Origin: Bacteroidales bacterium
GTDB taxonomy: Bacteria; Bacteroidota; Bacteroidia; Bacteroidales; Bacteroidaceae
Length of the DNA: 24,569 nt
Assembly: GCA_004557035.1 (NCBI GenBank)
Contig: SFFB01000034.1
Span: forward strand, 1-24,569
Direction: 5' to 3'
Positions within the stretch are counted from its first letter, which is position 1. Every line of letters begins with the position of its first letter. The notes under the pieces are model-generated. The model searched no databases and was not told the DNA's origin. It saw nothing but the letters and a program-made list of their open reading frames with translations. Shown piece after piece: positions 7,279 to 15,782 of the stretch. The translations under genes and the position numbers were made by a program.

Positions 7279-7374
7279 GTGATTGGCGTGACTGGAGCGT
7301 TCAATCACAGCATTTCACTCATTGTCAAGGCGATACAAGCCCGTGACTGTGTGATTGGGGAAAAGGCAACAATT
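7279..7374 (-). repeat. Right 96-bp inverted element flanking higBA
   Basis: This is the reverse-complement partner of 6050-6145 at about 88-89 % identity by eye and identical in length. On the plus strand it carries CAATCACAG near its start and CTGTGTGATTG near its end, which could pair into an imperfect stem. The open frame across it (7123-7476) continues into the antisense of the protease gene and is not supported as a protein. The stretch 7085-7278 shows no gene. Confidence 0.8.
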
Positions 7375-7413
7375 TGGGAGAATAGGTTTTTTGAAGGCCA
7401 TCACTGCCGCGAC

Positions 7414-9402
7414 TTAGCGCACCTTGACGGTTTGCCGACGGGCATCCCACACCTTGCGTGCCAACGTGGGCACTGAGACGGGTGCGTGGGTGGGGCGGCC
7501 CTGAAGGTCGTGCCACTGTGGCGAAACGTGCTGATCGGCCACGGACGCGGTGAGGCCACTGACGCTGCCGGGTATGGTGAAGGTCACCTCCTGCTGCACC
7601 GTCCAGGGATGGCGCACCATAAGACGATAGGTCTCGCCCGGTATGAGGCCGCTGAAGGTGATGGTATCGGTTTCGCTCTCGCCGGCGGGCAAAAAACAAT
7701 AGTCGGCATGGGCCGGGCCGTTGTGGTCGCCGGTGATATCGGCCCGGATGACCTCATAGGTGACGAGACTGCCGGCACGGCCGGCTTCGGGGGCATTGGT
7801 GATGGTCTGCAAAATCTCGACTACGCCCTCGGCCGGAAACGAGAGTTGTGGTTCGGCAAAAGAGAGGTCGGCCGGAGTGCCGTCTGCTATGGAGATGGGT
7901 GTGGAGAAGACGATGTGTGCATCGTCGGCCGAAAAGTGCATCGTGCGCTCGCCGCCGGCATCAAACCGGGCCATGAACGGCAGAATGGCGGACTGGCCGG
8001 GATCAAGACGGATGCCGGTGAAGCCGGCATAGTCTCCCTGGACGAAGAGCGCCGTGTCGGTGGGCAAGGTGGTGAAGACTTCAAACGGCGTGGTGAGGTC
8101 GAGGTCGCTCGTGTTGGTGAGATGGAGGGTGAGTGGCGTGATTTTGCCCACCTCGGCCGGCAGACTCACGACGACGGAGTCTATGCGGACCTCAAGACCG
8201 GTGCGGGAAAGGGTGTCGGGCAAGACCGTTTCGACCGCGTATGGACTGAGCAAAACGGCCTCTTGATTGCAAAAGAAACCCTCATAGGCCCCGGTGGAAG
8301 TAAGGTCCCAGGCGGGCTCGGCGGCGTTGAGCAGGTCGAGACGGAAATAGCCGTCGTAGTCGCCGTCGACACCCCAATTGACATGAAACAGTCCGTCGGC
8401 ATCAAGCCCGTCGAGCACAAAGGCATGGCCGTTAAGCCGCATGGCACTGCCTGCATAACACACCGGTCGGCCGGCCTGTATCTCACCACGCAACATACGG
8501 AGCCAGTCGGTGGTGGTGTATTTGTAACTGTCGGCGTAGTGCACATAGGGAAAACCGAAAGCCCTTCGCAACGGTTCTTCGGCACGATGGAGGGAGGCGC
8601 CGCTCGAAGCCGGTCCCCAGTTCATCTTGACGGCCATGCCCAACCACAATGACAGACGGGCCACGGCCTCGGCTTCGGCCTCGGTGTAGGTGCCGGGGAT
8701 GTCGTAGTTGTCGCGGATGAGACGTGTGTCGACAGACGCACCGGCGTAGACGGTGGGTATGGTGTAATGGGCCGTGGTCCATCCGGCGAGAGAGTCTTGC
8801 AGGGTGACGACGGGACGATGGTAGGAGATGACTTCTTCAAGAGCCGTGGCCACACAACCCACCACGCAACGCTCGGCAGAGACGGTGCCATCGTCTGCAG
8901 TGTAATAGGGACAAAGGTTGTTGTAGGGGGCCAACTGATGGCGGACTGCACTGAGCAACGGGGCCACCACGGGACCGTCATAAGCCTCGGCGGCCGTGGC
9001 GAGGCCGGACTTGTAGCGCCGGTCGTAGAGTTGTAGCCACGGAGTAAGGAAGGCGGGGAGTGCCGCAGTATTGCCGGCGGGACAAGAGCCATAGGCCAAG
9101 ACCTCCGGCCAACGCTCGTCGGCAGCCATCAAAGCAAAACGGCCCTTGCCATCGGCATAAAGACGGCCCGAAGACCGAGAGGCCATAAGCGTGAGCGACG
9201 CCGGCTCGACACGGCGAGGCCGAGAGGCCGACGAGGTGGAGGCAGAAAGACGTTCAAACAGAGCGGCGGCACGACGGCGGGAAGTCGTTTCGTCCACGGT
9301 CTGAGCCACGACAGACGACCATAGGCCCAAGACAGCCAAGACCGTCAACACAGTCCTGTGGCCATGGCGACAGACGACGGAACGTGCGTTTCTCAAAAAC
9401 AT
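7414..9402 (-). CDS. Secreted C10-family (streptopain/interpain-type) cysteine protease
   Basis: This 662-residue preproenzyme probably cleaves host or environmental proteins outside the cell. Residues 1-34 form a signal peptide (basic start, hydrophobic VLTVLAVLGLW, cut near VVAQ). A propeptide follows, then the C10 catalytic domain: nucleophile Cys183 in CVVGCVATALEEV, His326 in LNGHAFVLDGLD, and Asn342-Trp343 in HVNWGVDGDYDGYF. The last 300 or so residues look beta-rich. The C-terminus 'WHDLQGRPTHAP...VKVR' resembles a degenerate version of the DLxGR tail seen in Bacteroidales surface proteins. The start lies 24 nt after the cardiolipin synthase stop, so the two are probably co-transcribed. 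No terminator is obvious beyond 7414. Family and catalytic residues are clear; substrate and export fate are inferred. Confidence 0.9.
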   Translation of the reverse strand: MFLRNARSVVCRHGHRTVLTVLAVLGLWSSVVAQTVDETTSRRRAAALFERLSASTSSASRPRRVEPASLTLMASRSSGRLYADGKGRFALMAADERWPEVLAYGSCPAGNTAALPAFLTPWLQLYDRRYKSGLATAAEAYDGPVVAPLLSAVRHQLAPYNNLCPYYTADDGTVSAERCVVGCVATALEEVISYHRPVVTLQDSLAGWTTAHYTIPTVYAGASVDTRLIRDNYDIPGTYTEAEAEAVARLSLWLGMAVKMNWGPASSGASLHRAEEPLRRAFGFPYVHYADSYKYTTTDWLRMLRGEIQAGRPVCYAGSAMRLNGHAFVLDGLDADGLFHVNWGVDGDYDGYFRLDLLNAAEPAWDLTSTGAYEGFFCNQEAVLLSPYAVETVLPDTLSRTGLEVRIDSVVVSLPAEVGKITPLTLHLTNTSDLDLTTPFEVFTTLPTDTALFVQGDYAGFTGIRLDPGQSAILPFMARFDAGGERTMHFSADDAHIVFSTPISIADGTPADLSFAEPQLSFPAEGVVEILQTITNAPEAGRAGSLVTYEVIRADITGDHNGPAHADYCFLPAGESETDTITFSGLIPGETYRLMVRHPWTVQQEVTFTIPGSVSGLTASVADQHVSPQWHDLQGRPTHAPVSVPTLARKVWDARRQTVKVR

Positions 9403-9426
9403 AACAACGGAAACGGAGGAAAAGGA

Positions 9427-10866
9427 TTATAACAATGGCGAAAGAATACGGGTGTAGGACTCGAGCAACCGGCGACGCCACGACCGGCGACGCCACTGGC
9501 TGAGTTTGACTTCTTCACAACCTTTGAGGTCGTCTTCGAAGGCCTGACGCAGCGCCCGTGCCGCCGGATGGCCATAGATGAAGGCGTTGGCCTCGAAGTT
9601 GTTTTCAAAACTACGGAAGTCCATGTTGGACGAGCCGACGGTGCACCAATCGTCGTCGGCCACGGCACACTTGCTGTGAAGGAAGCCTTCGCGATAGGTG
9701 TAGACCTTGATGCCGGCCTGGAGCACGACGGTGAAATAACTGTCGTTGACATAGCGCAGCCAAAAGGCATCGGGCCGCTCGGGCACCATCAGCCGCACGT
9801 CGACGCCGCTCATTGCCGCCGTCTGGAGCGCTTGAAGCACGGGTTCGGTGGGCATAAAATAGGGCGTCTGGATGTAGACGTAGCGACGGGCATGTTGGAT
9901 GATCCACGTGAGGCCGTACATAATTTCGGGATAGCGCGAAACGGGATTGGAAGGCACTATCTGCATGAGGCAGTCGGGCACGTCTGGACGCCCGGCAGGG
10001 GCCTCGGCAAGACGGGGAATGGCTTCGTCGATATCTTCACCTTCACCACGAATGAAACACCAGTCGGCCAGGAAGAGCCGCTGAAGGTCGGCCACGGCTC
10101 CGCCCTCGAGGCGCAGATGCATATCGCGCCAAGGCCGCTCACGGCGACTGACGTAGCGCATAGCAATGTTCATGCCACCGATGAAGCCCACACGACCGTC
10201 GACGACGCAGACTTTGCGATGGTTGCGGTAGTTGACCTTGTGAGTCAGACTGGGGAAACGCACCGGCAAGAAGGCTTCTACCTCGGCACCGGCATCGGTG
10301 AGGGGCTGGAAAAAGTCGCTTTTGGTGTGCCAGCAGCCCACGTCGTCGTAGATGAGGCGCACCTTGACACCCTCGCGCGCCTTGTCGGCCAAGGCATCAC
10401 GCACGAGACGGCCCACGGGGTCGTTTTCGATGATGTAGGTTTCGAGATGAATGCTCTCTCTGGCACCGGCGAACTCACGCAACAGCGCCACAATCCACGA
10501 GCCGCCCGTGTTGTAACCGTCGATGTGGCGAATGGGCGTCAAGACGGCATTGTTGGTTTTTTCAAAAAGACGGATGAGGGGAGCATAGGTTTGAGGCACG
10601 GCCTCGGCCGGCACATGACTCACACCGGCCAGCATACGGCGGGTGAGAAGCGTATATTGCCGACGGCTGATGTAGCGCTCTTTGCGAATGTTTTGTCCAA
10701 AGAAATAAAAAATAATCAAGCCCAAGACGGGCAACATCACCAGCACGATGGTCCAGGCAATGGTCTTGGCCGGCTGACGGTTTTCGAGCAGAATGACCGT
10801 GACCGTGCTCACCACGAGCACGATATACACCACCACAAAAGCCCAGAAGAACAAAACTGCCCACAT
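9427..10866 (-). CDS. cls: Cardiolipin synthase (phospholipase D superfamily)
   Basis: This 479-residue membrane enzyme condenses two phosphatidylglycerols to cardiolipin. Two transmembrane helices occupy residues 3-24 and 36-55, followed by a conserved 'QNIRKERYISRRQ' linker and two HKD domains: HRKVCVVD (H216, K218, D223) and HSKCAVAD (H397, K399, D404), each followed by the usual G-S/N motif (GGMN, GSSN). The frame is open upstream to 10983. I prefer the ATG at 10866 because it begins directly at the first membrane helix, and a good -7 box (10951-10958) would place the transcription start downstream of 10983. It is the first gene of a two-gene operon with the C10 protease; a functional link between the two is not evident. 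Confidence 0.93.
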   Translation of the reverse strand: MWAVLFFWAFVVVYIVLVVSTVTVILLENRQPAKTIAWTIVLVMLPVLGLIIFYFFGQNIRKERYISRRQYTLLTRRMLAGVSHVPAEAVPQTYAPLIRLFEKTNNAVLTPIRHIDGYNTGGSWIVALLREFAGARESIHLETYIIENDPVGRLVRDALADKAREGVKVRLIYDDVGCWHTKSDFFQPLTDAGAEVEAFLPVRFPSLTHKVNYRNHRKVCVVDGRVGFIGGMNIAMRYVSRRERPWRDMHLRLEGGAVADLQRLFLADWCFIRGEGEDIDEAIPRLAEAPAGRPDVPDCLMQIVPSNPVSRYPEIMYGLTWIIQHARRYVYIQTPYFMPTEPVLQALQTAAMSGVDVRLMVPERPDAFWLRYVNDSYFTVVLQAGIKVYTYREGFLHSKCAVADDDWCTVGSSNMDFRSFENNFEANAFIYGHPAARALRQAFEDDLKGCEEVKLSQWRRRSWRRRLLESYTRILSPLL

Positions 10867-10950
10867 AGCGAATAATCTCGTTTGGTCTGAAAACGTGAAA
10901 AAACAGGCCAAGCGCAATGCCACACAAAGGCGTCGGTCACTTGCCAAAGA

Positions 10951-10958
10951 CAAAACTA
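10951..10958 (-). promoter_or_regulatory. -7 element for cls and the C10 protease
   Basis: The minus strand reads TAGTTTTG, a match to TAnnTTTG, about 85 nt upstream of the chosen cls start. No clear -33 TTTG stands at the right distance. Its position decides between the possible cls starts. Confidence 0.5.
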
Positions 10959-11094
10959 CGAGTTTTTTGCGTAACTCTGTCACAGAAAGCCGTTTTTTTG
11001 ATTTTTTGCGGGGAAGGGCATAACCCTATAGAGTCAACAAGCTGGCTTTTTAGTAAGAAAGTCGCAAAAAGTACTTAATCTTGGATTTTCTGTG

Positions 11095-11102
11095 TAATTT
11101 TG
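11095..11102 (+). promoter_or_regulatory. -7 element for the small-protein/GNAT pair
   Basis: TAATTTTG matches TAnnTTTG and lies 31 nt before the ATG at 11134, giving a leader of roughly 25 nt. No convincing -33 box was seen. Confidence 0.5.
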
Positions 11103-11133
11103 CAAGGTAATGTATAATGTTGAATAGTAAGAT

Positions 11134-11328
11134 ATGGCACTACCAATAGCATCCATACCGGTACTGACCGGTGAAGTGGCTCAGCAATTCGAGGAACGTG
11201 CTCAGGCGAATTACCAGCGATACCTTAATCGCACGGAAGAGCAGAAGAAAGCAGACGAGGTCGTTCTTGAAAAGAAGTTTGCCGAGTTATATAGCATATT
11301 GTCAAAAGCCCATTTAGGAAGAAGGTGA
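11134..11328 (+). CDS. Small protein paired with a GNAT acetyltransferase (putative antitoxin)
   Basis: This 64-residue protein is mostly helical and charged after a short hydrophobic start (MALPIASIPVLTGEVAQQF), with a basic end (SKAHLGRR). It is not an evident ribbon-helix-helix (DUF1778) antitoxin and I cannot name its family. It overlaps the following GNAT gene by 4 nt (GTGA), so the two are translationally coupled. By position and size it could be the antitoxin or a partner of an acetyltransferase toxin. That role is inference; the gene itself is supported by its promoter, its overlap and an uninterrupted frame. Confidence 0.65.
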   Translation: MALPIASIPVLTGEVAQQFEERAQANYQRYLNRTEEQKKADEVVLEKKFAELYSILSKAHLGRR

Positions 11329-11921
11329 GTTTCTTGAAAGAACACTGCTCACTGTTTTCTGTCAATGAGCCAGAAGAACTCAAAGGTTTCACTTGTGGAG
11401 ATCTTGACATTGACGAGTTCTTTGCCAATGACTGTTTTGGTTTTACCAAGCAGTTATTGGGGAAGACCTATTGTTATAGGTTAAATGAAGATCCTGACAA
11501 AGTCGTATGCGCTTTTACCCTTGCCAATGCCGGAGTTCGGGTGAGCGATTTGCCTAATGCACGCAGAAGGAAAATTGAGTCCGGCATACCACACTCAAAA
11601 GCCTTGAAGGACTATCCTGCCGTATTAGTGGCAAGGTTAGGAGTATCTTCCGAGTTCCGTTCAAAACATATAGGAAGTGATGTCCTTGAATTCATAAAGA
11701 TATGGTTCATTGAACCTCTCAACAAGACAGGCTGTCGATTTGTAATTGTTGACGCATATAACACGCCATCAACAATGGCGTTTTATGAGCAAAATGGCTT
11801 CACGACAGTGTTCAGCACAGAGCAACAGGAGAAAGATTACCGTCATATCACCTCAGAAACGCCATTGAATACTCGTTTGATGTACTACGACTTGATGCTG
11901 ACAATAGAAGAGTATCGATAG
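11325..11921 (+). CDS. GNAT-family N-acetyltransferase, toxin-like
   Basis: This 198-residue protein transfers an acetyl group from acetyl-CoA. The N-terminal 'FTCGDLDIDEFFANDCFGFTKQLLGKTYCY' and the 'VCAFTL' strand follow the plan of TacT/AtaT-type acetyltransferase toxins, which acetylate the amino acid on charged tRNA. The CoA site is 'LVARLGVSSEFRSKHIGSDVLEF' near 100-122 (motif A), and 'VDAYNTPSTMAFYEQNGF' near 145-162 is the usual C-terminal motif. It starts with GTG inside the stop region of the upstream small gene. The pair is clearly more AT-rich than its neighbours cls and parC, consistent with transfer. An ordinary GNAT with another substrate remains possible. Confidence 0.8.
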   Translation: MSFLKEHCSLFSVNEPEELKGFTCGDLDIDEFFANDCFGFTKQLLGKTYCYRLNEDPDKVVCAFTLANAGVRVSDLPNARRRKIESGIPHSKALKDYPAVLVARLGVSSEFRSKHIGSDVLEFIKIWFIEPLNKTGCRFVIVDAYNTPSTMAFYEQNGFTTVFSTEQQEKDYRHITSETPLNTRLMYYDLMLTIEEYR

Positions 11922-12071
11922 AAACACTTATTCACTTTTGCCACATTGCAATGGTGACCAAGATGACATTCTATGTTGAACCTAAGTTTATTATATCGGG
12001 GCATAATACGTAATCCCAAAAATCATTATGTCCCAATGGAATTTTATCAGTGATTTCAAGTGAATTGAGGT

Positions 12072-12098
12072 GGGCGCATCACGTATCGGGATGTGCCC
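12072..12098 (+). other. Stem-loop between the GNAT gene and parC
   Basis: GGGCGCATC (12072-12080) pairs with GATGTGCCC (12090-12098) as 9 bp with one G-U pair. It lacks a T run, being followed by GCTTTCATAA. It lies about 150 nt after the GNAT gene and 70 nt before the parC promoter, so a weak terminator is possible. No gene is seen in 11922-12203. Confidence 0.4.
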
Positions 12099-12166
12099 GC
12101 TTTCATAAACTCGCCTTCGTGACGGCGTTTTGCGCCAATGAAGCAAAGCGTTTCAGTTGTTTTTCG

Positions 12167-12174
12167 TATTTTTG
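12167..12174 (+). promoter_or_regulatory. -7 element for parC
   Basis: TATTTTTG matches TAnnTTTG and lies 30 nt before the ATG at 12204. It places the transcription start near 12180, downstream of the alternative ATG at 12138, and so supports the shorter protein. Confidence 0.5.
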
Positions 12175-12203
12175 CAATAACATCCATTCATACCTTCTCA
12201 CCC

Positions 12204-14924
12204 ATGAGCAACGAAAAAGATTTCGACGAAGCACCGGCTACCGAACACTCCAACTATACGCCTGCCGACAGCAAAGACGAAAACGTGATGCACCAGCTCT
12301 CGGGGATGTATCAGACCTGGTTCCTGGACTATGCCTCTTACGTCATCCTCGAGCGTGCCGTGCCCCACTTGGGCGACGGCCTCAAGCCGGTGCAACGCCG
12401 CATCTTGCACACGATGAAACGCCTCGACGACGGACGCTACTCCAAAGTGGCCAACATCGTGGGACAGACTATGCAGTTTCACCCTCACGGTGACGCCTCT
12501 ATCGGCGACGCATTGGTGCAACTGGGACAAAAAGACTTGCTCATAGACTGCCAGGGTAACTGGGGTAACATACTGACAGGAGACTCGGCAGCCGCACCGC
12601 GATATATCGAGGCAAGACTGTCGAAGTTTGCGCTCGACGTGCTTTTCAACGCCAAAACCACCGAATGGAAACTCTCATACGACGGACGCAACAAAGAACC
12701 GGTGGCCCTGCCGGTGAAGTTCCCTCTGCTGCTGGCCCAAGGGGCTGAAGGTATCGCCGTGGGACTTTCGGCCAAAATCTTGCCCCACAACTTTGGCGAA
12801 CTCTGCGACGCGGCCATAGATTGCCTGCAAGGACGGGAATTCAAACTCTACCCCGACTTCTTGACGGGTGGGTCAATTGACGTGTCGAAATATAACGACG
12901 GCATGAGAGGCGGCATGGTGAAAGTGCGCGCCAAAATTGAAAAACTGGACAACAAGACACTCGTCATCCGCGAAATCCCTTACGGCAAAACCACCTCGAG
13001 CGTCATCGACAGCATACTCAAAGCCAACGACAAAGGCAAAATCAAAATACGCAAGGTCGAGGACAAAACGGCCGCCGAGGTGGAAATCATCGTGCACCTC
13101 ACGCCCGGCACCAGTTCGGACAAGGCCATCGACGCACTGTATGCCTTCACCGACTGCGAAGTGAGCATCTCGCCCAACTGCTGCGTCATCGAAGACAAAA
13201 AACCGCAGTTCCTCACTGTCTCGGACGTCTTAAAACGTGCCGTGGACCACACGAAAGAACTGCTCAAACAAGAACTCCTCATCCGCCGCGGCGAACTGAT
13301 GGAGAGCCTGCACTTCGCCTCGCTCGAACGCATCTTCATCGAAGAACGCATCTACAAGGACAAGCCCTTCGAACAGGCTCCCAACATGGACGCCGCCTGC
13401 GAACACATCGACAACAGGCTGACGCCCTATTATCCGCAATTCGTGCGCGAGGTGACGAAAGAGGACATCCTCAAACTGATGGAAATCAAGATGGCACGCA
13501 TCTTGAAATTCAACAAAGACAAGGCCGAGGAACTCATCGCCAGAATGAAGGAGGAAGTGGCCCGCATTGACCACGACCTGCAAAATATGGACGAGGTGAC
13601 GGCCAACTGGTTTTTGCTCATCAAAGAGAAATATGCCCACGAACATCCGCGCCGCACGGAAATCCGCTCATTCGACACCATCGAAGCCAGCAAGGTCATC
13701 GAAGCCAACGAAAAACTCTATATCAACCGCGCAGAAGGCTTTATCGGTACGGCCCTGAAGAAAGACGAGTTTGTGGAAAACTGCTCGCCGATTGACGACG
13801 TCATCATCTTCTACCGCGACGGCACCTACAAAGTGACTCGCGTGCAAGAGAAGGTGTTTGTGGGCGAAACGGAACGCTCGAAAAAAGAGAAACGCAAGGC
13901 CGAAATCATCCACATCGCGGTGTTCAAGCGCAACGACAAACGCACCATCTATAATGTGGTGTATCGCGACGGCAAAAACGGACCGAGCTATATCAAGCGC
14001 TTCAACGTCACCTCCGTGACACACGACCGCGAATATGACCTCACCACCGGCGAACCGGGCAGCCGCGTGTCTTATTTCACCGCCAACCCCAACGGAGAGG
14101 CCGAGGTGATCAAGGTGACGCTCAAGCCCAACCCCAAACTGCGCCGCATCTTCTTCGACAAAGACTTCGGCGAGATACTCGTCAAAGGCCGACAGAGCCG
14201 CGGCAACCTGCTGACGCGCCTCGACGTCTACCGCGTGACGCTGAAGTCGCACGGCGGTTCGACGCTTGGCGGCCGCAAGGTGTGGTTTGACCACGACGTG
14301 CAACGACTCAACTACGACGGCCGCGGCCAACTGCTGGGCGAGTTCCACTCTGACGACAGCATCCTCGTGGTGCTCAACGACGGCGACTTCTACACGACCA
14401 ATTTCGACCTCAACAACCACTATGAGTCGACGGGTATTTTGCGCGTGGAGAAATTCGACGAGAGCAAAGTGTGGACGGCCGTGCTCTTCGACGCCGACCA
14501 ACAGGGCTTCGCCTATATCAAACGCTTTATGTTTGAACGCACCAGCCAGACACGCCACCTCAACTTCTTGGGCGAGAATGACGACTCGCAGCTTCTGCTG
14601 CTCACCGACACGCCCTATGCCCGCATCAAGGTGAACTATGGCGGTGCCGACGCCGTGAGAGAACCATTTGAAGTGGACGCCGAAAGCTTCATCGCCGTGA
14701 AAGGCTTCAAGGCCAAAGGCAAACGACTCACCACCTGCAACGTGGCCGGTGTGGAAGAACTCGAGCCACTGCGCCAGCCGGAAGAGACCGACGGCGAGAC
14801 TGAGCCCACAGACGAAGACCTCACCCCCGACGCCACCCCACAGCCCGACAACGACACGCAGGAGCCTTCACGACAAGACATTCTCGACGAAATCACCGGC
14901 CAGGGACGACTCTTTGACGACTAA
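12204..14924 (+). CDS. parC: DNA topoisomerase IV subunit A
   Basis: This 906-residue protein is the DNA-breaking and rejoining subunit of topoisomerase IV, which works with ParE to unlink replicated chromosomes. The N-terminal winged-helix/tower region is clear: GLKPVQRRILHTM near 59-71, the quinolone-region motif QFHPHGDASIGDA at 91-103, and catalytic Tyr134 in AAAPRYIEAR. The C-terminal domain has the blade-like repeats expected of ParC ('LLTRLDVYRVTLKSHGGS', 'AYIKRF'), then an acidic low-complexity tail rich in E, D, T and P. At position 83-equivalent it has Ala followed by Ser. An ATG at 12138 would add 22 residues, but the promoter position and ordinary N-terminus favour 12204. The gene for ParE is not in the window. 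It probably heads an operon with the two small membrane-protein genes that follow. Confidence 0.93.
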   Translation: MSNEKDFDEAPATEHSNYTPADSKDENVMHQLSGMYQTWFLDYASYVILERAVPHLGDGLKPVQRRILHTMKRLDDGRYSKVANIVGQTMQFHPHGDASIGDALVQLGQKDLLIDCQGNWGNILTGDSAAAPRYIEARLSKFALDVLFNAKTTEWKLSYDGRNKEPVALPVKFPLLLAQGAEGIAVGLSAKILPHNFGELCDAAIDCLQGREFKLYPDFLTGGSIDVSKYNDGMRGGMVKVRAKIEKLDNKTLVIREIPYGKTTSSVIDSILKANDKGKIKIRKVEDKTAAEVEIIVHLTPGTSSDKAIDALYAFTDCEVSISPNCCVIEDKKPQFLTVSDVLKRAVDHTKELLKQELLIRRGELMESLHFASLERIFIEERIYKDKPFEQAPNMDAACEHIDNRLTPYYPQFVREVTKEDILKLMEIKMARILKFNKDKAEELIARMKEEVARIDHDLQNMDEVTANWFLLIKEKYAHEHPRRTEIRSFDTIEASKVIEANEKLYINRAEGFIGTALKKDEFVENCSPIDDVIIFYRDGTYKVTRVQEKVFVGETERSKKEKRKAEIIHIAVFKRNDKRTIYNVVYRDGKNGPSYIKRFNVTSVTHDREYDLTTGEPGSRVSYFTANPNGEAEVIKVTLKPNPKLRRIFFDKDFGEILVKGRQSRGNLLTRLDVYRVTLKSHGGSTLGGRKVWFDHDVQRLNYDGRGQLLGEFHSDDSILVVLNDGDFYTTNFDLNNHYESTGILRVEKFDESKVWTAVLFDADQQGFAYIKRFMFERTSQTRHLNFLGENDDSQLLLLTDTPYARIKVNYGGADAVREPFEVDAESFIAVKGFKAKGKRLTTCNVAGVEELEPLRQPEETDGETEPTDEDLTPDATPQPDNDTQEPSRQDILDEITGQGRLFDD

Positions 14925-14947
14925 TCCTGCCACCAACCCTCATCACT

Positions 14948-15475
14948 ATGAAATGTAAAGTCTGCGGAACGGAATATCCCGACAAAAAAAGCCAATGCCC
15001 GCGCTGCGGCTGCCGAAAGGGCGAGACCGTTCCGGCCAATCTGAAATGCAAGCGCTGCGGCACCACTTTCAACTCGCGACACAAAACATGCCCGGCCTGC
15101 GGCATAGTGGTCTCACCCACCACGGCCGAAGTGGCTTTCCTGCCGCCCTCAAACGCCAAAGCGCAGATGAAACGGCGCATCATCTGGGGCGCACTCTGGC
15201 TGGGTCTGGTGCTGGTGTGTATAGGCGAAGCTTTTCTGGTGAAAGCCATCTACGCCCGCTCGGCACAGAATAAGGCCGAGGAGCTCTGGGAGGCTAACGA
15301 CCGCATCGAGGACAACCGCCGCGAACCCGACCCGATTTACAAACAGCCCGTGGTGGCCGACACACCCGACAGCCTCATCAACGATCTCATCATGCACGAC
15401 GCCGAAGTAGACTCGGTGAACTCAGACCATACCGAACGGGGCGACACGACGATGATTGTTGAAGAGGAATTATAA
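14948..15475 (+). CDS. Double zinc-ribbon membrane protein
   Basis: This 175-residue protein has two zinc ribbons in series: CKVCG...CPRCG (residues 3-21) and CKRCG...CPACG (34-52). Each has two CxxC pairs that would bind one zinc ion. One membrane helix follows near 78-98 (IIWGALWLGLVLVCIGEAFLV) and then an acidic tail of about 75 residues. The likely topology is cytoplasmic ribbons with the acidic tail outside. It starts 23 nt after parC and precedes another small membrane protein by 28 nt, so co-transcription is likely. The function is unknown; zinc-ribbon membrane proteins of this kind are usually left as hypothetical. Confidence 0.8.
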   Translation: MKCKVCGTEYPDKKSQCPRCGCRKGETVPANLKCKRCGTTFNSRHKTCPACGIVVSPTTAEVAFLPPSNAKAQMKRRIIWGALWLGLVLVCIGEAFLVKAIYARSAQNKAEELWEANDRIEDNRREPDPIYKQPVVADTPDSLINDLIMHDAEVDSVNSDHTERGDTTMIVEEEL

Positions 15476-15503
15476 TCAACCACGCTTTTTCCACACAGAG
15501 ACT

Positions 15504-15710
15504 ATGAATACCGCCGACAACAGTAAGCGCCGCAAACTACTCATCACGCTTTATGCCGTCACGGCCGTGGTGCTGCTGACGCTGACTTTCTTCGTGTCCC
15601 GATGCGAGGGCATCAAAGAGGGACAGCGTGAGGCACGCCGCCAGATTGAAGCCAAAGGCCACTATACCGACGGCCCGGAAAGTCTGATTTCAGACACCAA
15701 GACGAAATGA
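15504..15710 (+). CDS. Small single-pass membrane protein of unknown function
   Basis: This 68-residue protein begins MNTADNSKRRKLL, has one membrane helix (about residues 12-28, ITLYAVTAVVLLTLTFF), and ends in a short charged region. The open frame extends upstream to 15456, inside the previous gene, but the ATG at 15504 follows that gene's stop by 28 nt and gives a natural N-terminus. I do not recognise a family. Its position with the zinc-ribbon protein suggests a common transcript. Confidence 0.65.
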   Translation: MNTADNSKRRKLLITLYAVTAVVLLTLTFFVSRCEGIKEGQREARRQIEAKGHYTDGPESLISDTKTK

Positions 15711-15764
15711 CATTAACGCCGCTCGGCACCAGGCTTAACCTTATGGCCGCCGGGCTTCTTATTA

Positions 15765-15772
15765 TATCTTTA
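15765..15772 (+). promoter_or_regulatory. Possible -7 element for cysN
   Basis: TATCTTTA differs from TAnnTTTG at the last base and lies 10 nt before the cysN ATG, which would give a nearly leaderless mRNA. Weak evidence; read-through from the upstream operon is the alternative. Confidence 0.3.
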
Positions 15773-15782
15773 CCACATCATT

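Noticed and set aside
7123..7476. 117-residue open frame crossing the right 96-bp element
   Set aside because: It runs through repeat sequence into the antisense of the C10 protease end and has no recognisable protein features.
12138..12203. Upstream in-frame ATG for parC
   Set aside because: It precedes the predicted transcription start set by the -7 box at 12167-12174, and the extra residues are hydrophobic and unlike ParC N-termini.
12050..12493. 147-residue open frame overlapping the start of parC
   Set aside because: Frame-shifted shadow of parC; the sequence downstream of 12204 codes for a conserved topoisomerase in another frame.
13668..14558. 296-residue open frame on the minus strand
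   Set aside because: It is antisense to parC, whose catalytic and C-terminal motifs are clear on the plus strand.
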